DNA of 7,598 nt from Pseudonocardiales bacterium (GTDB taxonomy: Bacteria > Actinomycetota > Actinomycetes > Mycobacteriales > Pseudonocardiaceae). The position numbers and the translations under genes are program-made. The stretch lies in the NCBI GenBank assembly GCA_013695005.1, contig JACDBJ010000517.1, forward strand, positions 1-7,598, in the 5' to 3' direction. Positions 1 to 6,427 of the stretch are shown in pieces (the first letter of the stretch is position 1; each line of letters starts with the position of its first letter). The notes under the pieces are model-generated. The model was not told the origin of the DNA. It did not search any database and saw only the letters and a program-made list of their open reading frames with translations.

Positions 1-611
1 CGGGTGCGCTCACCGACGCCGGCGAACACCGAGGTGCCACCGAAGTTCTTGGCGACACGGGTGATCATTTCCTGGATGAGCACCGTCTTGCCAACGCCGG
101 CGCCGCCGAACAGGCCGATCTTGCCGCCCTGGACGTAAGGGGTGAGCAGGTCGATGACCTTGATGCCGGTCTCCAGCATCTCGGTGCGGCCTTCGAGCTG
201 GTCGAACCGCGGCGCCTTGCGGTGGATGCCCCACCTCTCGCCGGTGAGCTCGAGGTCAGGGTCGTCGAGGCATTCGCCCAGCACGTTGAACACGTGCCCC
301 TTTACCTGGTCGCCCACCGGCACCGAGATCGACGACCCGGTGTCGGTCACCTCGGCACCCCGGACCAGCCCGTCGGTCGGCTGCATCGAGATGGTGCGCA
401 CCAGGTTGTCGCCCAGGTGCTGGGCGACCTCCAGGGTGAGCGTCTTGGCCAGGTCGCCGAAGGTCACCTCGGCGGTCAGGGCGTTGTAGAGCTCCGGCAC
501 GGAACCGGCCGGGAACTCGGCGTCGACGACCGGCCCGGTCACCCGGACGACGCGGCCGGTACTGGTCGCGGTGGTCGTTTGGGTGCCGTCTTCTTGGGTG
601 CTGGCAGTCAT
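1..611 (-). CDS. atpD: ATP synthase F1 subunit beta, N-terminal part (partial)
   Basis: Catalytic beta subunit of F1, which binds and interconverts ADP+Pi and ATP at the alpha/beta interface. The frame is open from the ATG at 611 to the window edge (203 complete codons), so the C-terminal part, over half of a normal ~480-residue protein, is missing. A Thr-rich leader (residues 1-18) precedes the beta-barrel domain starting GRVVRVTGPVVDAEFP. The nucleotide-binding domain begins near RTEMLETGIKVIDLLTPY and has the Walker A P-loop GGAGVGKT at 169-176. The visible sequence ends in VFAGVGERT, the beta-family motif whose Glu/Arg lie at the catalytic site. The ATG lies one base after the atpG stop, and a GGAAG about 11 bases upstream inside atpG can serve as ribosome binding site, so translation is probably coupled. 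Walker B and the C-terminal helical domain cannot be checked here. Confidence 0.97.
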   Translation of the reverse strand, partial: MTASTQEDGTQTTTATSTGRVVRVTGPVVDAEFPAGSVPELYNALTAEVTFGDLAKTLTLEVAQHLGDNLVRTISMQPTDGLVRGAEVTDTGSSISVPVGDQVKGHVFNVLGECLDDPDLELTGERWGIHRKAPRFDQLEGRTEMLETGIKVIDLLTPYVQGGKIGLFGGAGVGKTVLIQEMITRVAKNFGGTSVFAGVGERT

Positions 612-612
612 C

Positions 613-1560
613 TCACGCATCACTTCCTGCGGCAACGAGAGCGTCGGCGCCACCGACGATCTCACTGATCTCTTGGGTGATCTGGGCCTGGCGGGCCTGG
701 TTGGCCTCCAGGGTCAGGCTCTTGATGAGGTCGTTCGCGTTGTCGGTGGCAGCCTTCATCGCCCGCTGCCGGTTAGCCGACTCCGACGCGGCCGACTCCA
801 GCAGCGCCGAATAGAGCCGCGCGCTGATGTAGCGCGGGAGCAGGGCGTCGAAGAGCGTGTCGGGGTCAGGCTCGAAGGAGTACAGCCGGTTGTGCACGCT
901 GCGCTCCGCGTCGCTTGCCTCTTCCTCGACGTACTCGACCTCCAGCGGGGCCATTCGCCTGGCCTGCGGTACCTGGGTCAACATGCTGCGGAACTCGGTG
1001 TAGACCAGGTGCAGCTCGTCCACTCCGTGGATATCGTCCTCACCCGGTCCCTCGGCGGTGTCGTCACCGCCGGCCATGAACGCGGCCACCAGCGTGTCGG
1101 CGGCCCGCTTGGCGTCCTCATAGGTCGGCTGTTCGGAGAACCCGGTCCACGACTCCTCCACCTCGCGGCGGCGGAACCTGTAGTAGTTCACGCCCTTGCG
1201 GCCGATGACGTAGAGCACCGGCTGCTTGCCCTGCTGGCGCAGCAGCTCCTGCAGCTCCTCGCAGGTGCGAAGCGCGTTGGAGTTGTAGCCGCCGGCCTGG
1301 CCGCGGTCGCTGGTTACCACGAGCACGGCGGCCCGCTTGGGCTCCTCGCGCTCGACCAGCAGCGGGTGGTCCAGCGCGGAGGCGTTGGCCAGCTCGGTGA
1401 GCACCCTGGTCATCTCTTCGGCGTAGGGCTTGGACGCTTCGACCCGGGCCCGCGCCTTGGCGATGCGGGAGGTGGCGATGAGCTCCATCGCCCGGGTGAT
1501 TTTCTTGATCGACTGGGTCGACCGGATCCGCCGCCGCAGGACTCGCAGCTGTGCTGCCAT
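613..1560 (-). CDS. atpG: ATP synthase F1 subunit gamma
   Basis: Central rotor shaft of F1, coupling c-ring rotation to catalysis in the alpha3beta3 head. The 315 residues are at the long, actinobacterial end of the family (E. coli is about 287). The N-terminal coiled-coil helix reads RIRSTQSIKKITRAMELIAT (11-30). The Rossmann-like domain has VVTSDRGQAGGYNSN (81-95). The C-terminal helix carries the family signature ITQEISEIVGGADAL (294-308). An acidic Gly/Asp/Glu insertion at about 163-179 (AGGDDTAEGPGEDDIHG) is absent from E. coli-type gamma and corresponds in place to the extra gamma loop known in mycobacteria. The ATG at 1560 lies 3 bases after the atpA stop, with GGAG 6 bases before it, so the start is well supported. 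Confidence 0.98.
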   Translation of the reverse strand: MAAQLRVLRRRIRSTQSIKKITRAMELIATSRIAKARARVEASKPYAEEMTRVLTELANASALDHPLLVEREEPKRAAVLVVTSDRGQAGGYNSNALRTCEELQELLRQQGKQPVLYVIGRKGVNYYRFRRREVEESWTGFSEQPTYEDAKRAADTLVAAFMAGGDDTAEGPGEDDIHGVDELHLVYTEFRSMLTQVPQARRMAPLEVEYVEEEASDAERSVHNRLYSFEPDPDTLFDALLPRYISARLYSALLESAASESANRQRAMKAATDNANDLIKSLTLEANQARQAQITQEISEIVGGADALVAAGSDA

Positions 1561-1563
1561 CGG

Positions 1564-3216
1564 CTACTCCGACTTCTTCGCCGGTGCGGGCCGCTTGACC
1601 TTGACCGTCTCGCGGGTGGTCTCGTCCTCGTCGATCGCGTCGGCCTTGGCCTCCTTGACCACCGACGAGCCGTCGGATGCGGTGAACTGCCGCTTGAACT
1701 CCTCGACGGCCTTCACCAGCCGCTCGGCGGTGTCGTCGGTCAGCAGCCCGCTCTCGCGGATCTCGGTGAGGACGCCCTCCTGGTTGCGCCGCATGTGGTC
1801 CAGCAGCTCGCTCTCGAAGCGCGCCACGTCCTCCACCGGCACCGAGTCCAGGTACCCCTTGGTGCCGAGGAAGATCGAGACGACCTGCTCCTCGACGGGC
1901 ACCGGCGAGAACTGGGGCTGCTTGAGCAGCTCGACCAGCCGGGCGCCACGCTCCAGCGAGGCGCGCGAGGTCGGGTCGAGGTCCGAGCCGAACGCGGCGA
2001 ACGCCTCCAGCTCGCGGTACTGCGAAAGGTCCAGCCGCAGCGAGCCGGCGACCTGCTTCATCGCCTTGATCTGCGCGTCACCGCCGACCCGGGAGACCGA
2101 GACACCCACGTTGATCGCCGGTCGCACGCCCTGGTTGAACAGGTCGGCCTCCAGGAAGCACTGGCCGTCGGTGATCGAGATGACGTTGGTGGGGATGTAG
2201 GCCGAGATGTCGTTGGCCTTGGTCTCGATGATCGGCAGCCCGGTCATGGAGCCGGCACCGAGCTCGTCGCTGAGCTTCGCGCAGCGCTCCAGCAGCCGGG
2301 AGTGCAGGTAGAAGACGTCGCCCGGGTAGGCCTCACGGCCGGGTGGACGGCGCAGCAGCAGCGAGATCGCGCGGTAGGCCTCGGCCTGCTTGGACAGGTC
2401 GTCGAACACGATCAGGACGTGCTTGCCCTGGTACATCCAGTGCTGGCCGATGGAGCTGCCGGTGTAGGGCGCGAGCCACTTGAAGCCTGCCGGGTCCGAG
2501 GCCGGCGAGGCGACGATCGTGGTGTACGCCAGCGCTCCGGCGTCCTCGAGGGCCTGGCGCACCGAGGAGATCGTCGAGCCCTTCTGCCCGATCGCCACGT
2601 AGACGCAGCGCACCTGCAGCTTCTCGTCGCCGCTGTCCCAGTTCTGCTTCTGGTTGATGATCGTGTCGACGCAGACCGCGGTCTTGCCGGTCTTGCGGTC
2701 ACCGATGATCAGCTGACGCTGGCCACGGCCGATCGGCGTCATCGAGTCGATGGCCTTGATGCCGGTCTGCAACGGCTCCTTGACGCCCTGGCGCTGCACC
2801 ACCGACGCCGCCTGCAGCTCGAGGATGCGGCTGTCCTCGGCCTCGATGTCGCCGAGACCGTCGATGGGCTTGCCGAGCGGGTCGATGACCCGGCCGAGGA
2901 AGCCGTCGCCGACCGGGACGGAGAGGATGTCGCCGGTGCGCTTGACCTGCTGGCCCTCTTCGATACCGGCGTAGTCGCCGAGGATGACGGCGCCGATCTC
3001 ACGGACGTCGAGGTTCAGCGCGACACCCATGACGCCGCCGGGGAACTCCAGCAGCTCGTTGGTCATCACCGAGGGCAGCCCCTCGACGTGCGCGATGCCG
3101 TCACCGGTGTCTGTGACGGTGCCTACCTCCTCGCGCGAGGTCTCGGTCTTCAGCGACGAGACGTAGCTCTCGATCGCGCTCCGGATCTCGTCTGGGGAGA
3201 TCGTCAGCTCGGCCAT
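1564..3216 (-). CDS. atpA: ATP synthase F1 subunit alpha
   Basis: Non-catalytic nucleotide-binding subunit of F1 that supplies the arginine finger to the beta catalytic site. It has 550 residues, longer than the ~513 of E. coli. An N-terminal delta-binding helix (1-25) is followed by the beta-barrel (about 30-95). Walker A is GDRKTGKT at 172-179 and the Walker B region is HVLIVFDDL at 266-274. The ATP synthase alpha/beta signature PAINVGVSVS is at 366-375, with the arginine finger Arg376 in SRVGG. After the normal C-terminal helical domain there is a charged tail from about residue 515, ending VKVKRPAPAKKSE. It resembles the mycobacterial alpha extension, which is known to restrain ATP hydrolysis. 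The start at 3216 follows a 29-base gap after atpH. An AGGAG lies only 2 bases before the ATG, unusually close, but MAELTISPDEI is the typical N-terminus and no better start is visible. Confidence 0.99.
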   Translation of the reverse strand: MAELTISPDEIRSAIESYVSSLKTETSREEVGTVTDTGDGIAHVEGLPSVMTNELLEFPGGVMGVALNLDVREIGAVILGDYAGIEEGQQVKRTGDILSVPVGDGFLGRVIDPLGKPIDGLGDIEAEDSRILELQAASVVQRQGVKEPLQTGIKAIDSMTPIGRGQRQLIIGDRKTGKTAVCVDTIINQKQNWDSGDEKLQVRCVYVAIGQKGSTISSVRQALEDAGALAYTTIVASPASDPAGFKWLAPYTGSSIGQHWMYQGKHVLIVFDDLSKQAEAYRAISLLLRRPPGREAYPGDVFYLHSRLLERCAKLSDELGAGSMTGLPIIETKANDISAYIPTNVISITDGQCFLEADLFNQGVRPAINVGVSVSRVGGDAQIKAMKQVAGSLRLDLSQYRELEAFAAFGSDLDPTSRASLERGARLVELLKQPQFSPVPVEEQVVSIFLGTKGYLDSVPVEDVARFESELLDHMRRNQEGVLTEIRESGLLTDDTAERLVKAVEEFKRQFTASDGSSVVKEAKADAIDEDETTRETVKVKRPAPAKKSE

Positions 3217-3245
3217 TTCTCCTGCTCTCTAAGTATCTTCTTGAA

Positions 3246-4076
3246 TCAGCTGGGCAACCTGCGGCGGGCCGCGGCCAGCCGGCTGAGCACGCTTCCGTCC
3301 ATCAGCTCGCCGCCGACGCGCACGACGAGGCCGCCGAGCAGCTCGGGTTCGAGCTCGATCTGCAGGGAGATCGGGCGGCCGTAGAGCCTGGTGAGCAGCT
3401 CGACCAGCCGGTTCTCCTGCTCGCTGGTCAACGCCACCGGGGCGGTGACGTGCGCGACGTAGCGGTCGCGGCGCAGGGCGGCCAGCTCGGCGAGCTCCTC
3501 GGATGCGACGTCGAGGTGGCGGCCGCGCGGGGTCTGCGCGGTGTTGGTGAGCAGCCGCAGCGTCACCGGCGAGACCTTGTCGGCGAGCAGCTCGGTCAGC
3601 AGCCGGACGCGGTCGTCTGGCTCCGCGGCCGGGTCGGCGAGCAACGCCCGCAGCTCCGGGTTGCCGGCCAGGATGCGGCCGAACCGAAACAGCTCGTCCT
3701 CGACGTCGTCGAGGCTGCCGTCCTTCTCCGCCACCCCGAGGGTGGCCCGCCGTGCCAGCACCTCCAGCGCCTCGACCAGGTCGACCGGCCGCGACCACCG
3801 TGCGGATACCAGCTCGGCGACGAAGTCCAGCGTCTGCTTGTTGACCTTGTCCTTCAGCACCGAGTCGACGAGCGCCCGGCGCGCTGTCTGGGGTACCGAT
3901 GGGTCGGCGAGGTGGCGGCGCAGGGTCGGCTCGTCGTGCACCAGGCGCATGACGGCGAACAGCTCGTCCCCGAGGCGCTCCAGGTCCTTCGGCTTGGCCT
4001 TGTCGACGTAGTCGTCCAGCCGAGCGTCGGCCGCCGCGAGCGCGTCGCGGCTGGCCGCCTGCATCACCACGGCCAT
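3246..4076 (-). CDS. atpH: ATP synthase subunit delta, long actinobacterial form with duplicated N-terminal domain
   Basis: Peripheral stator subunit (OSCP equivalent) that sits on top of F1 and joins it to the b stalk. At 276 residues it is about 100 longer than E. coli delta (177). The extra length is explained by an internal duplication of the helical N-terminal domain: residues 37-109 align with 127-199 at a constant spacing of 90 with almost no gaps (shared DELF, P-x-LR, LADP, DKV, TL). The C-terminal domain (205-276) has the usual ending, with LLGGLVVRVGGELMDGSV at 247-264. The ATG shares its A with the atpF stop (TGATG), and a GGAGG 9 bases upstream favours this start over the in-frame ATG four codons later. 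Unlike mycobacteria, delta is not fused to a b subunit. Confidence 0.96.
   Translation of the reverse strand: MAVVMQAASRDALAAADARLDDYVDKAKPKDLERLGDELFAVMRLVHDEPTLRRHLADPSVPQTARRALVDSVLKDKVNKQTLDFVAELVSARWSRPVDLVEALEVLARRATLGVAEKDGSLDDVEDELFRFGRILAGNPELRALLADPAAEPDDRVRLLTELLADKVSPVTLRLLTNTAQTPRGRHLDVASEELAELAALRRDRYVAHVTAPVALTSEQENRLVELLTRLYGRPISLQIELEPELLGGLVVRVGGELMDGSVLSRLAAARRRLPS
3480..3968 (-). repeat. Internal tandem domain duplication within atpH
   Basis: Two copies of a ~73-residue helical segment lie in the delta subunit: residues 37-109 (bases 3968-3750) and 127-199 (bases 3698-3480). Conserved pairs at offset 90 include ELF 38/128, P50/P140 with LR, LADP 56/146, R67/R157, DKV 76/166, TL 82/172 and D99/D189. 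The match is at protein level; I did not see long DNA identity, so the duplication is old. The upstream copy is the likely addition relative to short delta subunits, because the second copy joins the C-terminal domain in the normal way. Confidence 0.85.
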
Positions 4077-4711
4077 CAGCCGCTGCCTCCGGTGCCCGAC
4101 TTCTCCGGTACCGACTTGGCTGCCCCGTCTCCCTTGGCTGCCCCGTCGCCCTTGGCCCCGTCTTCCTTGGCCCCGTCGCCGTCGGCCCCGTCGGCCATCG
4201 CGTCCAGGTCGGTCAGGAAGCGGTCGACGGTGGCGCGGCGGGCGTCGTCGTCGTCGAGCGATTCGCCGATGATCCGTTCGGCCAGGGTGACGGCCAGCCC
4301 ACCGATCTCGGCCCGCAGCTCGCGGACGACCTGATCCCGCTCGCTGGCCAGCTGTTCATCGGCGCGCTGCTTGATCCGGGCCACCTCGGCCAGCGCCTGC
4401 TCGCGAAGCTCCTCGCGGAGCCGGTCCGCGTCGGCCCGCGCGGTGTCACGGATCTTGGCCGCCTCGGTGCGCGCCTCGGACAACGCCGACTGGTAGCGCT
4501 CCTCGGCCGCCTTCAGCTTTCGGGCGGCCTCCTCGGCGTCCTCGAGCTGCTTGCGGATCGTCGCCTGGCGCTGGTCCATGGCCTTTCGCAGCGGTGGCCA
4601 CACGTAGCGCCTGAGGATCCACAGGATCAGCAGGAACGCCAGTAGCTCGACGATCAGCGTCGCGTTGGGAAGCAGGAAGTTGGTGGTCTCTTCCTGGGCG
4701 AGAACGGTCAT
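4076..4711 (-). CDS. atpF: ATP synthase Fo subunit b
   Basis: Membrane-anchored peripheral stalk that holds the stator against rotor torque. It has 211 residues. A single N-terminal transmembrane helix (about 15-35, within NATLIVELLAFLLILWIL) is followed by RRYVWPPLRKAM, a typical b-subunit membrane exit. A long charged coiled-coil then runs over about 44-150 (QLEDAEEAARKLKAAEERYQ and onward), with the usual LAERIIGESLDDDDAR segment near the end of the core. From about 171 the protein continues into a low-complexity Gly/Asp/Ala/Lys tail that is not part of the family core. GGAG lies 7 bases before the ATG, in the 23-base gap after atpE. Its last base is shared with the atpH start. Only one b-type gene is present; there is no b-prime gene or b-delta fusion. 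Confidence 0.97.
   Translation of the reverse strand: MTVLAQEETTNFLLPNATLIVELLAFLLILWILRRYVWPPLRKAMDQRQATIRKQLEDAEEAARKLKAAEERYQSALSEARTEAAKIRDTARADADRLREELREQALAEVARIKQRADEQLASERDQVVRELRAEIGGLAVTLAERIIGESLDDDDARRATVDRFLTDLDAMADGADGDGAKEDGAKGDGAAKGDGAAKSVPEKSGTGGSG
4115..4195 (-). repeat. Short tandem repeats encoding a Gly-Asp-Ala-Lys tail of subunit b
   Basis: On the plus strand the core ttggc(tg)ccccgtc starts at 4116, 4134, 4152 and 4167, with a variant (tcggccccgtc) at 4182, giving spacings of 18, 18, 15 and 15 bases. In the reading frame this encodes residues about 173-199 of AtpF as repeated DGA / GDGAAK units. All spacings are multiples of three, so the frame is kept. The pattern suggests growth by slippage. 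Confidence 0.85.
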
Positions 4712-4734
4712 GATCAGACTCCGCTCGGCAGAGC

Positions 4735-5022
4735 TCAGGCGACGCCCAGGACGAGTACGAACAGCGCCATGAATGCCAGGTTGATGAAGTACATGGCCTC
4801 GACGAGGCCGACCACCAGCAGGAAGATGCCAAACAGCCGGCCGCGGGCCTCCGGCTGGCGAGCCACGCCGGCGATGACCTGGCCACCGGCCAGACCGTCA
4901 CCGATGGCGGCGCCGATGGCACCCCCGGCCAGTGCGAGGCCGCCGCCGATGAAGGCGCCAGCGAGCTGGATCGGCTTGCTGAGGTCGCCGCCGCCCTGCG
5001 CGAGGTACTGGATGAGACTCAT
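4735..5022 (-). CDS. atpE: ATP synthase Fo subunit c (proteolipid)
   Basis: Subunit of the proton-driven rotor ring. The 95 residues form a hairpin of two membrane helices. A ~18-residue N-terminal segment precedes a glycine-rich helix 1 (about 20-50, including GGGLALAGGAIGAAIGDGLA). The polar loop is ARQPEARGRL (54-63), and helix 2 contains the ion-binding glutamate Glu75 in GLVEAMYFINLAFMAL. No Ser/Thr follows Glu75 and no Gln sits in helix 1 at the usual place, so proton rather than Na+ coupling is inferred. Helix 2 closely resembles the mycobacterial c subunit (GLVEAAYFINLAFMALF, from memory), except that Met77 replaces the Ala at mycobacterial position 63. A strong AAGGAG lies 4 bases before the ATG in a purine-rich 52-base leader after atpB. 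Confidence 0.97.
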   Translation of the reverse strand: MSLIQYLAQGGGDLSKPIQLAGAFIGGGLALAGGAIGAAIGDGLAGGQVIAGVARQPEARGRLFGIFLLVVGLVEAMYFINLAFMALFVLVLGVA

Positions 5023-5026
5023 TTCT

Positions 5027-5032
5027 CTCCTT
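5027..5032 (-). promoter_or_regulatory. Ribosome binding site of atpE
   Basis: AAGGAG on the minus strand, 4 bases before the atpE ATG. It ends a 23-base run that is almost entirely purine (5045-5023). This is the strongest Shine-Dalgarno match in the operon and fits the need for about ten c subunits per enzyme. Confidence 0.8.
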
Positions 5033-5074
5033 CAGTTTCTCTTCCGGTCTGTGGATTGGGGAGCATCTGGGTCA

Positions 5075-5794
5075 TCAGTGGGCCTCGGCGTCATCGCCCA
5101 GGGCCTGGCCGAAGTAGATGATCGTCAGGATGGTGAAGATCACCGCTTGGAGCAGCCCGATGAAGATGTCGAACAGCTTCCAGGCGGTGAACGGTGCCCA
5201 CAGCAGAAACGCCGGCAAGAGCCCGATCAGTTCGATCATGATGACGCCGGACACGATGTTGCCGAAGAGCCGCAGCGACAGGGAGATCGGCTTGGCGATC
5301 TCCTCGATGATGTTGAACGGGAGCATGATTGCGTACGGCTTGGCGAAGTGACCCAGGAACTGCCGTGGCCTGTTCTTCAGCGCGGTGAACCAGACCGAGA
5401 AGATCACCAGCAGCGACAGCGCGTAGGCCAGGTTCACGTCCGCGGTCGGCGGCGGCAGGATGTGCTCGGTCGGCAGGATCGCCAGCAGGTTCGCAGCCAG
5501 GATGAACAGGAACAGGCAGAACGCCAGCGGCACGACCCACGGCGCGGTTCGCAGGCCAAGGTTCTGCCGGACCTGGTCGGTGATCTGCTCGTTGATCGTC
5601 TCGAAGAACAGCTGGAGCCTGCCGGGTACGCCTGAGCTCGCCCGGCGGCCCACCATCAACCCGAGCACGATCACAACGGCGCCGGCGACCAGCGTGGCGA
5701 GGATCGTGTCCATGTTGAGCGTGACGCCGAAGACCTGGACTTCCCAGTGTTCGCCGATCGTGATCGTCTCGGCGGCGAGGACGGCGGTACTCAC
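5075..5794 (-). CDS. atpB: ATP synthase Fo subunit a
   Basis: Stator channel subunit that delivers protons to and from the c-ring. It has 239 residues from the chosen GTG start. Visible family features are the N-terminal hydrophobic helix (about 29-49), FFETINEQITDQVRQ (63-77), the channel helix region PTADVNLAYALSLLV (116-130), and the key motif EEIAKPISLSLRLFGNIVSG (164-183), whose Arg175 is the essential arginine (E. coli Arg210). The last helix is LLQAVIFTILTIIYFGQA (214-231). Although the frame is open upstream to an ATG at 5929, that extension is hydrophilic, Arg-rich and lies inside atpI. The GTG at 5794 overlaps the atpI stop as GTGA, with AAGGAG 11 bases upstream, and MSTAVLAAETITIGEHW is a sensible a-subunit N-terminus. 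Confidence 0.96.
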   Translation of the reverse strand: MSTAVLAAETITIGEHWEVQVFGVTLNMDTILATLVAGAVVIVLGLMVGRRASSGVPGRLQLFFETINEQITDQVRQNLGLRTAPWVVPLAFCLFLFILAANLLAILPTEHILPPPTADVNLAYALSLLVIFSVWFTALKNRPRQFLGHFAKPYAIMLPFNIIEEIAKPISLSLRLFGNIVSGVIMIELIGLLPAFLLWAPFTAWKLFDIFIGLLQAVIFTILTIIYFGQALGDDAEAH

Positions 5795-6195
5795 GAGTGA
5801 CGCAGCTCCTTGATCACGGGCAGCGCCGCCACGACGATCATGGCGAGCTGAAAGACGGCCAGGCCGGCGAACACCCCGAGACCCTCCGGCCGAACCAACA
5901 CCGCGCAGCCAAGCGCAATAACGGTGCACACGGCCAGCCGGGCTAGTGCCGCAAACGCCAAGGCGCCCTTGCCGGCGCCCCCCGCGTCGGCGAAGCGAGC
6001 TGCCGCGGCCCCCACCATCCGGGCGTTGAACAGGCCGAGGCCGAGGCCGACACAGCCGAAGACCGCGTAGAGGCCGTAACCGAGCGGGACGAGGACAGCC
6101 AGGGCAACCGCGCCGATCACCGCGGCCGCGATGGCCGAGCGCCGGAAGGTGGTCCGCACGTTGGGCGGGAGGTAGGGGCGCGTCGCGGTTGTCAT
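5791..6195 (-). CDS. atpI: AtpI-like ATP synthase accessory membrane protein
   Basis: A 134-residue hydrophobic protein with four likely membrane helices (about 19-39, 42-62, 78-100, 106-127). A short basic N-terminus (TTFRRS at 15-20) precedes helix 1, and the C-terminus (VIKELRHS) is cytoplasm-like. Position directly before atpB and the helix pattern match the poorly conserved ATP synthase subunit I family, and in mycobacteria a protein of this type (Rv1303) sits at the same place. Family members are thought to help c-ring assembly or ion supply, but they are usually not part of the purified enzyme. The ATG at 6195 follows a GAGG about 10 bases upstream and lies 25 bases after the preceding gene. 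The stop overlaps the atpB start. The call rests mainly on context and topology, as sequence motifs are weak. Confidence 0.8.
   Translation of the reverse strand: MTTATRPYLPPNVRTTFRRSAIAAAVIGAVALAVLVPLGYGLYAVFGCVGLGLGLFNARMVGAAAARFADAGGAGKGALAFAALARLAVCTVIALGCAVLVRPEGLGVFAGLAVFQLAMIVVAALPVIKELRHS
5806..5811 (-). promoter_or_regulatory. Ribosome binding site deciding the GTG start of atpB
   Basis: AAGGAG on the minus strand inside the end of atpI, 11 bases before the GTG at 5794. Together with the GTGA stop/start overlap it supports the GTG start over the longer frame that begins at 5929. Confidence 0.65.
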
Positions 6196-6220
6196 CGCGT
6201 GCCCACCTCGCTCATCGGGT

Positions 6221-6421
6221 TCACATGAACCTCTTGGACTGTCGATAGACGTAGAAGCCGTCCGCGACTATCCCCAGCAGGAACCCGGCAAGTGCAAACC
6301 CGGGAAAGGTGCCCAGCCGCAGGTCGATCAGCCAGCCGAGCCCGAAGGTGACGACCAGGCAGGCGGCCAGCGCTATGCCCATGGTGATCAGGTCGCTGGT
6401 ACCGGGACCGTCGCCATCCAT
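6221..6421 (-). CDS. AtpZ/AtpI-family small two-helix protein
   Basis: A 66-residue protein with two membrane helices: about 12-32 (ITMGIALAACLVVTFGLGWL) and about 39-58. The stretch GWLIDLRLGTFPGFALAGF followed by LLGIVADGFYVYRQSKR matches the AtpZ/AtpI family pattern (Gly-x-x-Leu/Ile-Asp, a Gly-Thr-x-Pro turn, then a Gly-rich second helix and a basic end). AtpZ proteins lie at the head of atp operons; in alkaliphilic Bacillus an AtpI/AtpZ pair has been linked to divalent cation uptake, but the role in Actinobacteria is unclear. An in-frame TGA at 6439-6437 rules out a longer protein. The ATG at 6421 is the likely start, but its only Shine-Dalgarno-like sequence (GAGGG, 12 bases upstream) is weak and lies within a potential hairpin arm. 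The ATG at codon 14 is a less likely alternative. Confidence 0.8.
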   Translation of the reverse strand: MDGDGPGTSDLITMGIALAACLVVTFGLGWLIDLRLGTFPGFALAGFLLGIVADGFYVYRQSKRFM

Positions 6422-6427
6422 GTACTC

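Noticed and set aside
571..3384. A 937-codon open frame on the plus strand
   Set aside because: It lies antisense to the complete atpA, most of atpG and the atpH 3' end. Its translation is rich in Arg, Gly, Leu, Val and Asp without recognisable domains. Long antisense frames arise readily in GC-rich coding DNA.
4735..5022. Na+-coupled c subunit
   Set aside because: Glu75 is followed by Ala-Met, with no Ser/Thr, and the helix 1 Gln of Na+-binding c subunits is absent; proton coupling is the better reading.
5795..5929. 45-codon N-terminal extension of atpB starting at 5929
   Set aside because: Hydrophilic, Arg-rich and entirely within atpI in another frame. The GTG at 5794 has a GTGA overlap and a Shine-Dalgarno, and gives a normal a-subunit length.
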